Shown piece by piece: positions 27,926 to 36,448 of a stretch of 52,382 nt of DNA. This DNA is from Methanococci archaeon (GTDB taxonomy: Archaea; AGJL01; Methanococci; Methanococcales; Methanocaldococcaceae): positions 1 to 52,382 of the forward strand of contig JAADDS010000004.1 in assembly GCA_013153845.1 (NCBI GenBank). The letters run 5' to 3'. Each line of letters opens with the position of its first letter. The first letter of the stretch is position 1. Made by a program: the position numbers and the translations under genes. The notes below the pieces were generated by a model. That model ran no database searches. It worked only from the letters and a program-made list of their open reading frames with translations, and had not been told where the DNA came from.

Positions 27926-29401
27926 TCAACTGAGAAGTAAATTTATTCCTTCCATAACTGCATCAACAGATGCTCTTATTATATCTGCATCTGCTTTTTT
28001 AACCTCTACAATATCCATTCCCTTTCTTAACTTTACCCTTACCTCAATTAAAGCATCTGTTCCTCCTCCAATTGCCTCTACCCTATATTCCTCCAATTTA
28101 ACATCTGCAACACCACTTATTGCCTTTCTCACTGCATTTATTGCTGCATCGACAGGCCCAACTCCATAGGCAGTTTCTATTAACGTTATATCCTCTCCTT
28201 TATAGTGAAGCTTAACAGAAGCAATCGGCGTGATCTTGTTTCCAGAAACCACCGTTAACTCATCTAATTTTATCTTTTCCTCTATTTCTTTACCTAAAAC
28301 CTCCCTAATTATTGCCAGGAGATCTGCATCTGAAATATATTTCCCAAGATCTCCAAACTCTTTTATTTTTTCATATATCTTGTTTAACTGGTCTTCATTA
28401 ACATCTATGCCCATAAGATCGAGTTTGTATTTTAATGCCTTTCTTCCAGAATGCTTTCCTAATATTATCCTTCTCCTATTTCCAACCATTTCAGGTTTTA
28501 TTGGCTCATATGTCTCTGTGTTTTTTATTAAGCCATCAACGTGTATTCCTGCCTCGTGGGCAAATGCATTATCCCCAACGATCGCTTTGTTTGGAGGCAC
28601 AGGAAGTTTCATCAATCTTGAAACCAATCTCGAAACTTCATATAACTTTTCCATTTTTACGTTGGTTTTGTAGTTGTAAAGTATCGTAAGTGCACTTACA
28701 ACCTCTTCCAAAGAGGCGTTTCCTGCTCTTTCTCCAACGCCATTGATCGTTACGTGGCATTGAACCGCTCCTCCTAAAACCGCTGAGCATGTATTGGCTG
28801 TGGCCATTCCAAAATCGTTATGACAGTGAACTGAGACAGGCAGATCTACATTTTCACTTATTTTTTTAAACAGTTCTTGACTTCTTTGAGGAGTTAAGAT
28901 TCCAACAGTATCACATACACAAACCCTATCTGCCCCTACCTTTTTTCCTTCGTTAAACAATTTTATTAAAAAGTCAACATCACTCCTCGTTGCATCCTCA
29001 GCAGATAATTCCACTATCAACCCATGATCTTTCGCATATTCAACTGCCTTCAAAGCTGTCTCTAAAACCTCATCTTCTGTTTTTCTAAGTTTATACTTTA
29101 TATGTATAGGAGATGTTGGCACTACAAGATGGACGCTATCTACATCACACTCAACAGCTGCGTCAATATCAATCGGCAAAGCTCTCACGAATGAGCATAT
29201 CTCCGCATTTAAACCTTCTTTTGTTATCAGCTTTATTCCTTCTCTTTCCCCTTTGGATGTTATTGCAGAACCTGCTTCTATCACATCAACTCCTAACTCA
29301 TCCAATTTTTTTGCGATTTCCAGTTTATCACTTGGAGTTAGAGAAACACCAGGAGTTTGTTCTCCATCTCTCAAAGTAGTGTCAAATATTCTAACTTTCA
29401 T
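27926..29401 (-). CDS. cimA: (R)-citramalate synthase
   Basis: Condenses pyruvate and acetyl-CoA to citramalate, the first step of the pyruvate route to isoleucine. The 491-residue protein has the isopropylmalate-synthase-type TIM barrel: FDTTLRDGEQTPG at 6-18, VHCHNDFGMATAN with metal-binding His, NGVGERAGNASLEEV, and then a C-terminal regulatory LeuA dimer domain from about 370. Length and overall sequence match the characterised M. jannaschii CimA as I remember it; LeuA and the homocitrate synthase AksA are close paralogues. GAGGGATCATT precedes the ATG. Confidence 0.85.
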   Translation of the reverse strand: MKVRIFDTTLRDGEQTPGVSLTPSDKLEIAKKLDELGVDVIEAGSAITSKGEREGIKLITKEGLNAEICSFVRALPIDIDAAVECDVDSVHLVVPTSPIHIKYKLRKTEDEVLETALKAVEYAKDHGLIVELSAEDATRSDVDFLIKLFNEGKKVGADRVCVCDTVGILTPQRSQELFKKISENVDLPVSVHCHNDFGMATANTCSAVLGGAVQCHVTINGVGERAGNASLEEVVSALTILYNYKTNVKMEKLYEVSRLVSRLMKLPVPPNKAIVGDNAFAHEAGIHVDGLIKNTETYEPIKPEMVGNRRRIILGKHSGRKALKYKLDLMGIDVNEDQLNKIYEKIKEFGDLGKYISDADLLAIIREVLGKEIEEKIKLDELTVVSGNKITPIASVKLHYKGEDITLIETAYGVGPVDAAINAVRKAISGVADVKLEEYRVEAIGGGTDALIEVRVKLRKGMDIVEVKKADADIIRASVDAVMEGINLLLS

Positions 29402-29720
29402 AATGATCCCTCTTGTTAATTTTAAACTTTAAAGAATTGAGGTAAATCTGCAAAAATTGAGTTATTTAAAAAATAAAAATAAAATTTGATTACCAGATAA
29501 GTTTTATTAGAATACAATATTTGGTAGTTATTTCACAATTCACAATATAAAAACTCTTTGGATACTGTTAATTTTACTATTTTTATTTTTAAGTTTAACG
29601 ATTATTGTGCTCAAATTTTTAGCAGGATAGTAAAAACAAAACACATACTATAAAATACTCAAATATAAAAATCTACTACTGAAATGGTTTAAAATATATA
29701 CTATTTAAATACGTGTTTGT
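29402..29720. other. Intergenic region between cimA and cheR, no gene seen
   Basis: The 392-base gap (29402-29793) between divergent genes is AT-rich and contains no credible reading frame or RNA-like GC island. It should hold the cimA promoter (minus); the cheR promoter and operator occupy its last 75 bases. TATA-like stretches occur near 29545-29555 (plus), but their role is unclear. Confidence 0.5.
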
Positions 29721-29757
29721 TATATATTATTAATTTGCAATCTGCACATTTGCAGAT
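29720..29757 (+). promoter_or_regulatory. cheR promoter with perfect operator-like palindrome
   Basis: TTATATATTAT (about 29720-29730) is a TATA box. ATCTGCACATTTGCAGAT (29740-29757) is a perfect seven-base inverted repeat around CATT that covers the expected transcription start, 36 bases before the ATG. This is the usual place for a repressor site. Confidence 0.55.
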
Positions 29758-29793
29758 CCTTCTAAATAGATACATAAGTGTGGGGGTTATATA

Positions 29794-30639
29794 ATGGGAG
29801 GGGTGAATGACACTGAGAAGTTAAGTCCAATAGAACAGATGTATTTCAAAAGAATACTGAACCATATAAAAAATGTTTTAAAAATTGATGTTACGCAGTA
29901 TAAAGATAGTTATGTAATGAGAAGAATAAAAGTTAGAATGAAAGCTACAAAATGCAGTTCGTTTAAAGAATATTACGAATATCTAAAAAGCCATGAAGAT
30001 GAAAATGAAAAGTTAGCTGAGACATTAACCGTAAACGTTACAGAATTTTGGAGGGATATAACAGTTTATAGAGAGATTCAAAAGATAATAGAAGGATGGG
30101 TAAAAGATAGAAAGGTAAGAAAAATAAGAATATGGAGTGCAGGATGTTCTTCTGGAGAAGAACCGTACGGTATTGCAATAATTTTAAGCGAAGCGATGGA
30201 AAAATATAAAAGAAAGTTGCTAAATGCGGTTATAACTGCAACGGACATAGATAAAGAAATAATTGCAAAAGCAAGAAAAGGAGTTTATCAAGCAAAACAA
30301 CTGAAAAATCTTCCTCCTGAGATAATAGAAAAATACTTCATAAAACTTAATGAAGAGGAATATATGGTAAAAAATACTTTAAAAAAATTTGTTAAATTCC
30401 AATTTCATGATTTAATAAAAGATCCTCCATTAAAAAATATGGATATGGTATTGTGTAGAAATGTAATAATCTACTTTGACAAAAAAATTCAGGAGGAAAT
30501 CTTTTTAAAATTTTATGAAGCGTTAAATCCAGGAGGGTTTTTAATACTTGGAAAAACAGAAATTCTTCACGGAGAAGCAAAAAAATTGTTTAAAACATAT
30601 AACGCAAGAGAAAGGATCTATCAAAAACCAATTGAATAA
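29794..30639 (+). CDS. cheR: CheR-type protein-glutamate O-methyltransferase
   Basis: SAM-dependent methyltransferase that, in chemotaxis systems, methylates receptor glutamates. The 281 residues have an N-terminal helical CheR_N domain (about 12-75) with VMRRIKVRM near 41-49, then TVNVTEFWRD (79-88), the SAM motif WSAGCSSGEEPYGIA (114-128), TATDID (148-153) and CRNVIIYFD (221-229). All catalytic landmarks are present, with Trp86 where Phe is usual in TEFFR. No receptor, CheA, CheB, CheY or CheW gene is in the window. It has its own promoter and operator-like repeat and ends three bases from the convergent prefoldin gene. Confidence 0.9.
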   Translation: MGGVNDTEKLSPIEQMYFKRILNHIKNVLKIDVTQYKDSYVMRRIKVRMKATKCSSFKEYYEYLKSHEDENEKLAETLTVNVTEFWRDITVYREIQKIIEGWVKDRKVRKIRIWSAGCSSGEEPYGIAIILSEAMEKYKRKLLNAVITATDIDKEIIAKARKGVYQAKQLKNLPPEIIEKYFIKLNEEEYMVKNTLKKFVKFQFHDLIKDPPLKNMDMVLCRNVIIYFDKKIQEEIFLKFYEALNPGGFLILGKTEILHGEAKKLFKTYNARERIYQKPIE

Positions 30640-30642
30640 TCT

Positions 30643-31077
30643 TTAATTTTCTTCATTTTTCTTATTTTCTTGTTCTTTCTGTTGAATCTTCTGCATCTCT
30701 AATTGTAATTCTTTTCTTAAATTAGCGATAGCTTTTGATAATTCTTCCGCTTTTCTTAACCCTTCTTTTTCTGCTTTATCTAAATCTTCAACTGACTTTT
30801 TCAACTCTTCGATTACATCCTTGAATGACTTTTCAACATAAATATCTGATTTTACACCAATTAAAGCTTTATCATCCACGATCTTCGCTTTTAAAAACAC
30901 TCCTGGCCCTACAGGAATTAATGTCTCTTCATTAACATCTATATTCTCGATTGTTTCAATTGAATTAAGGATCTCCGATTTTAAAGCCCTAATTGAAGTG
31001 ATCTCACTCTGTATCATCTGAAGTTGCTGATTAAATATCTCTAACGCCATTGCCTTCTGTCTCAAATTTTCATCCAT
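30643..31077 (-). CDS. pfdA: Prefoldin subunit alpha
   Basis: Chaperone subunit that, with prefoldin beta, forms the jellyfish-shaped hexamer that hands unfolded proteins to the thermosome. The 144 residues show a long N-terminal helix (about 1-45), the beta-hairpin region with LIPVGPGVFLKAKI (about 57-70), then SDIYVEKSFKDVIEEL and a C-terminal coiled-coil helix ending in a charged tail. It differs from the filament-type paralogue at 19080-19520 and is probably the canonical alpha subunit. GAGGTGAAGTGTT precedes the ATG; a TATA box lies at 31124-31137. The beta subunit is not in the window. Confidence 0.9.
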   Translation of the reverse strand: MDENLRQKAMALEIFNQQLQMIQSEITSIRALKSEILNSIETIENIDVNEETLIPVGPGVFLKAKIVDDKALIGVKSDIYVEKSFKDVIEELKKSVEDLDKAEKEGLRKAEELSKAIANLRKELQLEMQKIQQKEQENKKNEEN

Positions 31078-31123
31078 AACACTTCACCTCGATCTTAACA
31101 TAATAAAAATAATGAAGATAACA

Positions 31124-31137
31124 CCTTATATATTTTT
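31124..31137 (-). promoter_or_regulatory. Prefoldin alpha promoter
   Basis: On the minus strand CTAAAAATATATAAGG is a good BRE plus TATA about 50-60 bases upstream of the prefoldin alpha start. Confidence 0.55.
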
Positions 31138-31502
31138 AGCCCATATCCATAAAAGATTAATGAAAGAAATAGGATAACATTAAAATTATTATAATAAAAA
31201 ATTGAAACGTCAAAAAACATAACATCTAAATAAAGAATAAAAAACAAAAAACAGATTATTAAAGACGAAATATATATTAATAGCAATATAGATATATAGA
31301 AAGTGATAAATAATGTAATATCCTAATAACAACTATAAACTTAAACTTAATAACTATTTAATAACTATAAACTAAACAGATAGGATATAAATACAATACA
31401 AATACAAATAGAAAATATAAAAAATAGACGATAAAATATACTATAAAGAAAAATGGAAAAATAAATAAACAAAAGAATAAACATAAAACGAGGAGAACAA
31501 TT
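31138..31502. other. Intergenic region before the EhbA-like gene
   Basis: The 425-base gap 31078-31502 contains the prefoldin promoter and otherwise very AT-rich sequence with short imperfect repeats (ATAACTATAAAC-like at about 31328-31370). A TATA-like AGGATATAAATAC near 31382-31394 may serve the downstream gene. No supported gene is seen. Confidence 0.45.
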
Positions 31503-31805
31503 ATGAGATTGCTTGCAACTATTGGATACTTGGCAGTGTTGATAAAAGCAATCACAGAATCTTGGGTAGATGTTGTCAGACGATCAATAAATGGAAAAAT
31601 AGATCCCCAAATTATCGAAATGGAATCTACAATTGAAAATCCTACAGGATTGATACTCCTTTCATGGTCAATAACTGCCACCCCAGGAACACTCGTTATC
31701 GATCTACTTCCTGAAGAAAGAAAATTAAAAGTTGCAGTTATAAGTCCAAGAAGTAGAGAAGATATTGTTCCATTTGAGCCATACATAAAGAAGATGTTCG
31801 ATTAG
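31503..31805 (+). CDS. ehbA: MnhE/EhbA-like membrane subunit
   Basis: A 100-residue membrane protein with a hydrophobic N-terminus and the MnhE-type core [13 protein letters not shown] (about 55-67), followed by [11 protein letters not shown] and a C-terminal cytosolic stretch. This matches the small MnhE-like subunit A of energy-converting hydrogenase B, which couples ferredoxin reduction to ion flow; an Mrp antiporter subunit E is the alternative. Other Ehb or Mrp genes are absent from the window, which fits my memory that ehb genes are scattered in Methanocaldococcus. GGAG precedes the ATG. Confidence 0.6.
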   Translation: MRLLATIGYLAVLIKAITESWVDVVRRSINGKIDPQIIEMESTIENPTGLILLSWSITATPGTLVIDLLPEERKLKVAVISPRSREDIVPFEPYIKKMFD

Positions 31806-31900
31806 ATGACATATATTATTTTGGCATACAAAAACAAATAAACAAAAACAAATAAAAAACAAAAATCTCAAAGTTTAAAGTTGTAAAGAACGGTGGAGTT

Positions 31901-32458
31901 ATGAGGGTAGTTGTATGTATAACGGGAGCAAGTGGGGTTATTTATGCTAAACGATTGTTAGAAATCTTAAATAAAAAAAATATTCATACCGATCTAATTA
32001 TTTCAAACTCTGCAAAAAAGATAATCAAAGAAGAACTCGGAGTAGATTGGAAAGATCTTACGGAATTATCAACAAACTACTATGAAAATGACGATTTTTT
32101 TAGCCCAGTTGCCTCAGGATCTAATCATTTTGATGCAGTTATTGTAATTCCCTGCTCAATGAAAACCCTATCTGGAATTGCCAATGGATTTTCTTCAAAT
32201 CTAATTGTAAGGGTTTGTGATATTGCATTAAAAGAAAAGAGGAGATTAATAATTATGCCAAGAGAAATGCCACTTAACAGCATACACTTAGAGAATATGT
32301 TAAAACTATCAAACTTAGGGGCAGTTATTATGCCACCAATCCCTGCCTTTTATCACAAACCACAAACAGTAAAAGATATTATTGATTTCGTAGTTGGAAG
32401 AGTATTAGATCTGCTAAAAATAGAAAATAATCTGTTTACAAGATGGGGAAATTTATAG
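31901..32458 (+). CDS. ubiX: Flavin prenyltransferase UbiX
   Basis: Attaches a dimethylallyl group to FMN to make the prenyl-FMN cofactor of UbiD-type decarboxylases. The 185 residues have [15 protein letters not shown] at 8-22 (FMN and phosphate binding), [27 protein letters not shown] near 67-93, and [18 protein letters not shown] near 114-131, all standard for the family. Start follows GGTGGAG. The gene ends within the extended frame of srp54 but stops 20 bases before its chosen start, so cotranscription is likely. Confidence 0.95.
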   Translation: MRVVVCITGASGVIYAKRLLEILNKKNIHTDLIISNSAKKIIKEELGVDWKDLTELSTNYYENDDFFSPVASGSNHFDAVIVIPCSMKTLSGIANGFSSNLIVRVCDIALKEKRRLIIMPREMPLNSIHLENMLKLSNLGAVIMPPIPAFYHKPQTVKDIIDFVVGRVLDLLKIENNLFTRWGNL

Positions 32459-32478
32459 ATCTTTTTATGGTGATGATT

Positions 32479-33831
32479 ATGCTCGACAAATTAGGAGAAA
32501 ATTTAAACAAGGCACTAAACAAATTAAAAGCTGCTGCTTTTGTTGACAGAAAACTAATAAAAGAAGTTATAAAGGATATACAAAGGGCTTTAATTCAGGC
32601 GGATGTTAATGTTAAATTAGTTTTAAAGATGAGCAAAGAAATAGAGAGAAGAGCTTTGGAAGAGAAAACACCAAAAGGATTATCAAAAAAAGAGCATATT
32701 ATAAAAATTGTTTATGAAGAACTCGTTAAACTCTTAGGAGAAGAAGCCAAAAAACTCGAATTAAATCCAAAAAAACAGAACGTAATATTGCTAATTGGGA
32801 TTCAGGGAAGTGGAAAAACAACAACTGCTGCTAAATTAGCAAGATATGTCCAAAAGAGAGGTTTAAAACCTGCTCTAATTGCTGCTGACACTTACAGACC
32901 AGCTGCCTACGAACAACTAAAACAGTTAGCAGAAAAGATTCACGTGCCTCTATATGGAGATGAAACAAGAACAAAAGATCCCGTAGAGATCGTTAAAGAA
33001 GGAATGCAGAAATTTAAAAAAGCAGATGTTCTAATAATAGACACTGCTGGAAGACATAAAGAGGAAAAAGGCCTTCTCGAAGAGATGAAACAAATTAAAG
33101 AAATAACTAATCCTGATGAGATAATATTGGTTATTGACGGAACTATTGGACAGCAAGCACGAATACAAGCCAAAGCATTTAAAGATGCCGTTGGAGAGAT
33201 TGGAAGTATAATAGTTACGAAGTTGGATGGATCCGCCAAGGGAGGTGGGGCGTTAAGTGCTGTTGCGGAAACAGAGGCACCAATAAAATTTATCGGTGTG
33301 GGGGAAGGGATCGATGACCTTGAACCATTCGACCCAAAAAAATTCATATCTCGACTCTTGGGAATGGGGGACTTAGATAGTTTGTTAGAGAAAGCTGAGG
33401 ATATGGTTGATGAGAAAACAGAGGAGAGTATTGATGCAATAATGAAAGGTAAATTCACTCTAAATGAGTTGATGACGCAATTAGAGGCAATTGAAAATAT
33501 GGGATCTATGAAAAAGATTATGAGCATGATTCCCGGACTTGGAGGAATGCCCAAAGAACTCTCTCACTTAACTGAGTCCAAAATAAAAAGATATAAAGTA
33601 ATTATAAGCTCTATGACAAAGGAAGAAAGAGAAAATCCAAAAATTATTAAAGCGTCAAGAATACGAAGGATTGCGAGAGGATCTGGAACAAGTGAGAGTG
33701 ATGTTAGGGAAGTGCTAAGATACTATGAAACAACAAAAAATGCAATTGATAAATTAAGAAAAGGAAAAATGTTGAGAATTGGAGGGCCGTTAGGACAAAT
33801 TATGAGGCAACTCATGTATAGGGAAGGTTAA
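32479..33831 (+). CDS. srp54: Signal recognition particle protein SRP54
   Basis: GTPase that binds signal sequences and 7S RNA and docks with FtsY for cotranslational membrane targeting. The 450 residues show the N domain helices ([19 protein letters not shown]), the G domain with [49 protein letters not shown] and [13 protein letters not shown], and the Met-rich M domain from about 305 ([40 protein letters not shown] for RNA). The ATG at 32479 follows GGTGATGATT; an earlier in-frame ATG overlaps ubiX. Confidence 0.97.
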   Translation: MLDKLGENLNKALNKLKAAAFVDRKLIKEVIKDIQRALIQADVNVKLVLKMSKEIERRALEEKTPKGLSKKEHIIKIVYEELVKLLGEEAKKLELNPKKQNVILLIGIQGSGKTTTAAKLARYVQKRGLKPALIAADTYRPAAYEQLKQLAEKIHVPLYGDETRTKDPVEIVKEGMQKFKKADVLIIDTAGRHKEEKGLLEEMKQIKEITNPDEIILVIDGTIGQQARIQAKAFKDAVGEIGSIIVTKLDGSAKGGGALSAVAETEAPIKFIGVGEGIDDLEPFDPKKFISRLLGMGDLDSLLEKAEDMVDEKTEESIDAIMKGKFTLNELMTQLEAIENMGSMKKIMSMIPGLGGMPKELSHLTESKIKRYKVIISSMTKEERENPKIIKASRIRRIARGSGTSESDVREVLRYYETTKNAIDKLRKGKMLRIGGPLGQIMRQLMYREG

Positions 33832-33928
33832 ATGTCCAATATGTCAGTTCGATAATTTTATATACTGCTTAACGATCTTTACTTAACTTATTCTCATCTA
33901 ACTAAATGTTTGATAATACATTCCATAG

Positions 33929-33940
33929 ATATATAAATAC
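33929..33940 (+). promoter_or_regulatory. Probable PAN promoter
   Basis: GATATATAAATAC is a TATA element about 100 bases before the PAN start codon, in a 200-base AT-rich gap after srp54 with no other gene seen. Confidence 0.45.
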
Positions 33941-34038
33941 CTGCATTACAATTAATAATATATAACAAAATCACACTTTTCATCAAAAATATCAACTCAT
34001 TAAATTATCAGATTCAATTAAATTTACTGGTGATGATT

Positions 34039-35331
34039 ATGGTTTTTGAAGAATTCATCTCAGCAGAATTAAAAAAAGAAAAAAAATCTTTTGAATTTAA
34101 AGAAGAGGACAGTGAGAAAATAGAGGAAAAAGAAGACATAGGTGGAGATACTGTTAAAGAGCAGTTAAAAGATAAAGCAGTTATTGCAGAGTTAGAAAGC
34201 AGAATATTAAAATTAGAGTTAGAAAAAAAAGAACTTGAAAGAGAAAACTTACAATTAATGAAAGAAAATGAAATTCTAAGAAGAGAACTTGATAGAATGA
34301 GAGTTCCTCCTCTCATAGTTGGAACTGTTGTTGATAAAGTAGGAGAGAGAAAAGTAGTAGTTAAAAGCTCAACTGGGCCAAGCTTTTTGGTTAATATCTC
34401 CCACTTTGTAAATCCGGAAGATCTAACTCCAGGAAAGAGAGTTTGTTTAAATCAGCAGACACTAACAGTTGTTGATGTGTTGCCTGAAAACAAGGATTAT
34501 AGGGCTAAGGCAATGGAGATAGATGAAAAGCCATCTGTTAGATATGAAGACATTGGAGGTTTAGAAAAACAGATTCAGGAAGTTAGGGAAGTTGTTGAAC
34601 TCCCATTGAAACATCCAGAGTTGTTCGAAAAAATTGGAATTGAGCCACCAAAAGGTATTCTCTTATATGGACCACCAGGAACTGGTAAAACGTTATTAGC
34701 CAAGGCAGTTGCCACAGAAACAAACGCTACATTCATAAGAGTCGTTGGTTCTGAATTGGTTAAAAAATTTATTGGAGAAGGAGCTTCGTTAGTTAAAGAC
34801 ATCTTTAAATTAGCCAAAGAGAAAGCACCTTCAATAATATTCATAGACGAGATCGATGCCATTGCAGCAAAAAGAACAGATGCTTTAACTGGAGGGGACA
34901 GAGAAGTTCAGAGAACTTTAATGCAGTTATTGGCAGAGATGGATGGATTTGATGCAAGAGGAGACGTTAAAATAATTGGAGCAACTAACAGACCCGATAT
35001 TTTAGATCCTGCAATATTAAGACCTGGAAGATTTGATAGAATTATAGAGGTTCCTGCTCCTGATGAAAAGGGTAGATTAGAGATATTAAAGATACACACA
35101 AAGAAGATGAATCTTGACAAAGATGTTAATCTGGAAGAGATCGCTAAGATGACTGAGGGGTGTGTAGGAGCTGAGTTAAAGGCGATCTGCACTGAGGCAG
35201 GAATGAATGCAATTAGAGAGTTAAGGGACTATATAACAATGGATGACTTTAAAAAAGCGGTAGAAAAAATTATGAGTAAAAAAGACGTTAAAATCAAAGA
35301 GCCGGCACACTTAGAAGTGCTTTATAGATAA
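34039..35331 (+). CDS. pan: Proteasome-activating nucleotidase PAN
   Basis: Hexameric AAA ATPase that unfolds proteins and feeds them to the 20S proteasome. The 430 residues comprise an acidic N-terminus, a coiled coil (about 45-88), an OB domain (about 90-150), and an AAA module with Walker A GPPGTGKT, pore-loop region [13 protein letters not shown], Walker [12 protein letters not shown] and the second region of homology [20 protein letters not shown]. The C-terminal LYR is the hydrophobic-Tyr-X tail that docks into the proteasome alpha ring. The ATG at 34039 follows GGTGATGATT. Proteasome genes are not nearby. Confidence 0.97.
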   Translation: MVFEEFISAELKKEKKSFEFKEEDSEKIEEKEDIGGDTVKEQLKDKAVIAELESRILKLELEKKELERENLQLMKENEILRRELDRMRVPPLIVGTVVDKVGERKVVVKSSTGPSFLVNISHFVNPEDLTPGKRVCLNQQTLTVVDVLPENKDYRAKAMEIDEKPSVRYEDIGGLEKQIQEVREVVELPLKHPELFEKIGIEPPKGILLYGPPGTGKTLLAKAVATETNATFIRVVGSELVKKFIGEGASLVKDIFKLAKEKAPSIIFIDEIDAIAAKRTDALTGGDREVQRTLMQLLAEMDGFDARGDVKIIGATNRPDILDPAILRPGRFDRIIEVPAPDEKGRLEILKIHTKKMNLDKDVNLEEIAKMTEGCVGAELKAICTEAGMNAIRELRDYITMDDFKKAVEKIMSKKDVKIKEPAHLEVLYR

Positions 35332-35591
35332 AGCTATACAAAGTAATAGAGAAACAAATAAAATGATTACATCTTAATTTTTAACTTTTTAACATATTTT
35401 GTTTTTTAGCTTAGTTCTTTTAATCTTAATTTCTTTTTTTATTTTTACTTCCCCGACATATCTTTATTGTCCTTTTTTATATCACATACCAAAAAAAATA
35501 ATTAATCATAACCAAAACTAATAATTAAATTTATTTTCTATTTCTATACGATAAAATCTAAATATCTAATAACACTTAAAGGTGAAAAAGT

Positions 35592-36440
35592 ATGAATATA
35601 TCTAAAATAGTGGTTGAGTTATTTAAAGAGGCGGTTGTCTTGCTACCCCAAGATGTAAATAATGCATTAAACGTTGCTTATTCGGAAGAAACAGAAAATC
35701 TATCAAAAAATACATTAAAAGCAATAATAGAAAATAATAAAATCGCTGAACAGAAGCAAGTTCCTCTATGTCAAGATACAGGAGTTCCAATCATATTTTT
35801 AAAAATTGGAAAGAATATTGATTCATCGGAAATTATAAAAATAATGGAAGATATAAAAGAAGGAGTAAAAGAAGCAACCGAAACAATCCCCCTTAGGCCA
35901 AACGTGGTTCATCCCATAACAAGAGAAAACTTTAAAACAAATGTAGGATTACACTCTCCATTTATACACGTTGAATTTGATGAAAATTTAAATAGAGAAA
36001 TTGAAATAACCGTTTTCCCAAAAGGAGCAGGAAGCGAAAATATGAGTGCTTTAAAAATGTTAACACCCTCCGATGGAATAAAAGGAGTAAAAGAATTTAT
36101 CTTAAAAACAGTGGTAGAAGCCGGAGGAAAACCTTGCCCTCCGATCGTTGTAGGGGTTGGAATAGGAGGAACCGCAGATATAGCTTTAAAATTAGCCAAA
36201 AAAGCACTGCTAAGAAAAATAGGAGAAAGACATCCAGACAAAAAAATTGCAAACCTTGAAAAAGAACTTTTAGAAAAAATAAATAAACTCGGCATTGGAG
36301 CAATGGGTTTAGGAGGAAAAATAACATCCTTAGATGTATTTATTGAGATTGCTGGATGCCACACCGCCTCTCTGCCAGTAGGGGTTTGTATTCAATGCTG
36401 GGCAGATAGAAGAGCAAGTAGAAGGATAAAACTGGATTAA
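35592..36440 (+). CDS. fumA: Fumarate hydratase class I, alpha subunit
   Basis: Large subunit of the two-subunit iron-sulfur fumarase, which interconverts fumarate and malate in the incomplete reductive citric-acid pathway of methanogens. The 282 residues have VPLCQDTGVPIIFLKIG (cluster Cys), RPNVVHPITRENFKTNVG, PKGAGSENMSALKMLTP, VVGVGIGGTAD and IAGCHTASLPVGVCIQCWADR (further cluster Cys). Tartrate dehydratase alpha is the close alternative. The beta subunit is not adjacent. AAAGGTGAAAAAGT precedes the ATG. It ends eight bases from the convergent surface-protein gene. The 260-base upstream gap is AT-rich with a TATA-like TTTTTTATATCAC near 35474-35486. Confidence 0.9.
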   Translation: MNISKIVVELFKEAVVLLPQDVNNALNVAYSEETENLSKNTLKAIIENNKIAEQKQVPLCQDTGVPIIFLKIGKNIDSSEIIKIMEDIKEGVKEATETIPLRPNVVHPITRENFKTNVGLHSPFIHVEFDENLNREIEITVFPKGAGSENMSALKMLTPSDGIKGVKEFILKTVVEAGGKPCPPIVVGVGIGGTADIALKLAKKALLRKIGERHPDKKIANLEKELLEKINKLGIGAMGLGGKITSLDVFIEIAGCHTASLPVGVCIQCWADRRASRRIKLD

Positions 36441-36448
36441 ATTTGACT

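Noticed and set aside
31095-31286. A 63-residue hydrophobic frame upstream of prefoldin alpha (minus)
   Set aside because: The prefoldin TATA box lies inside it, there is no ribosome site, and AT-rich DNA readily gives Phe/Leu/Ile frames.
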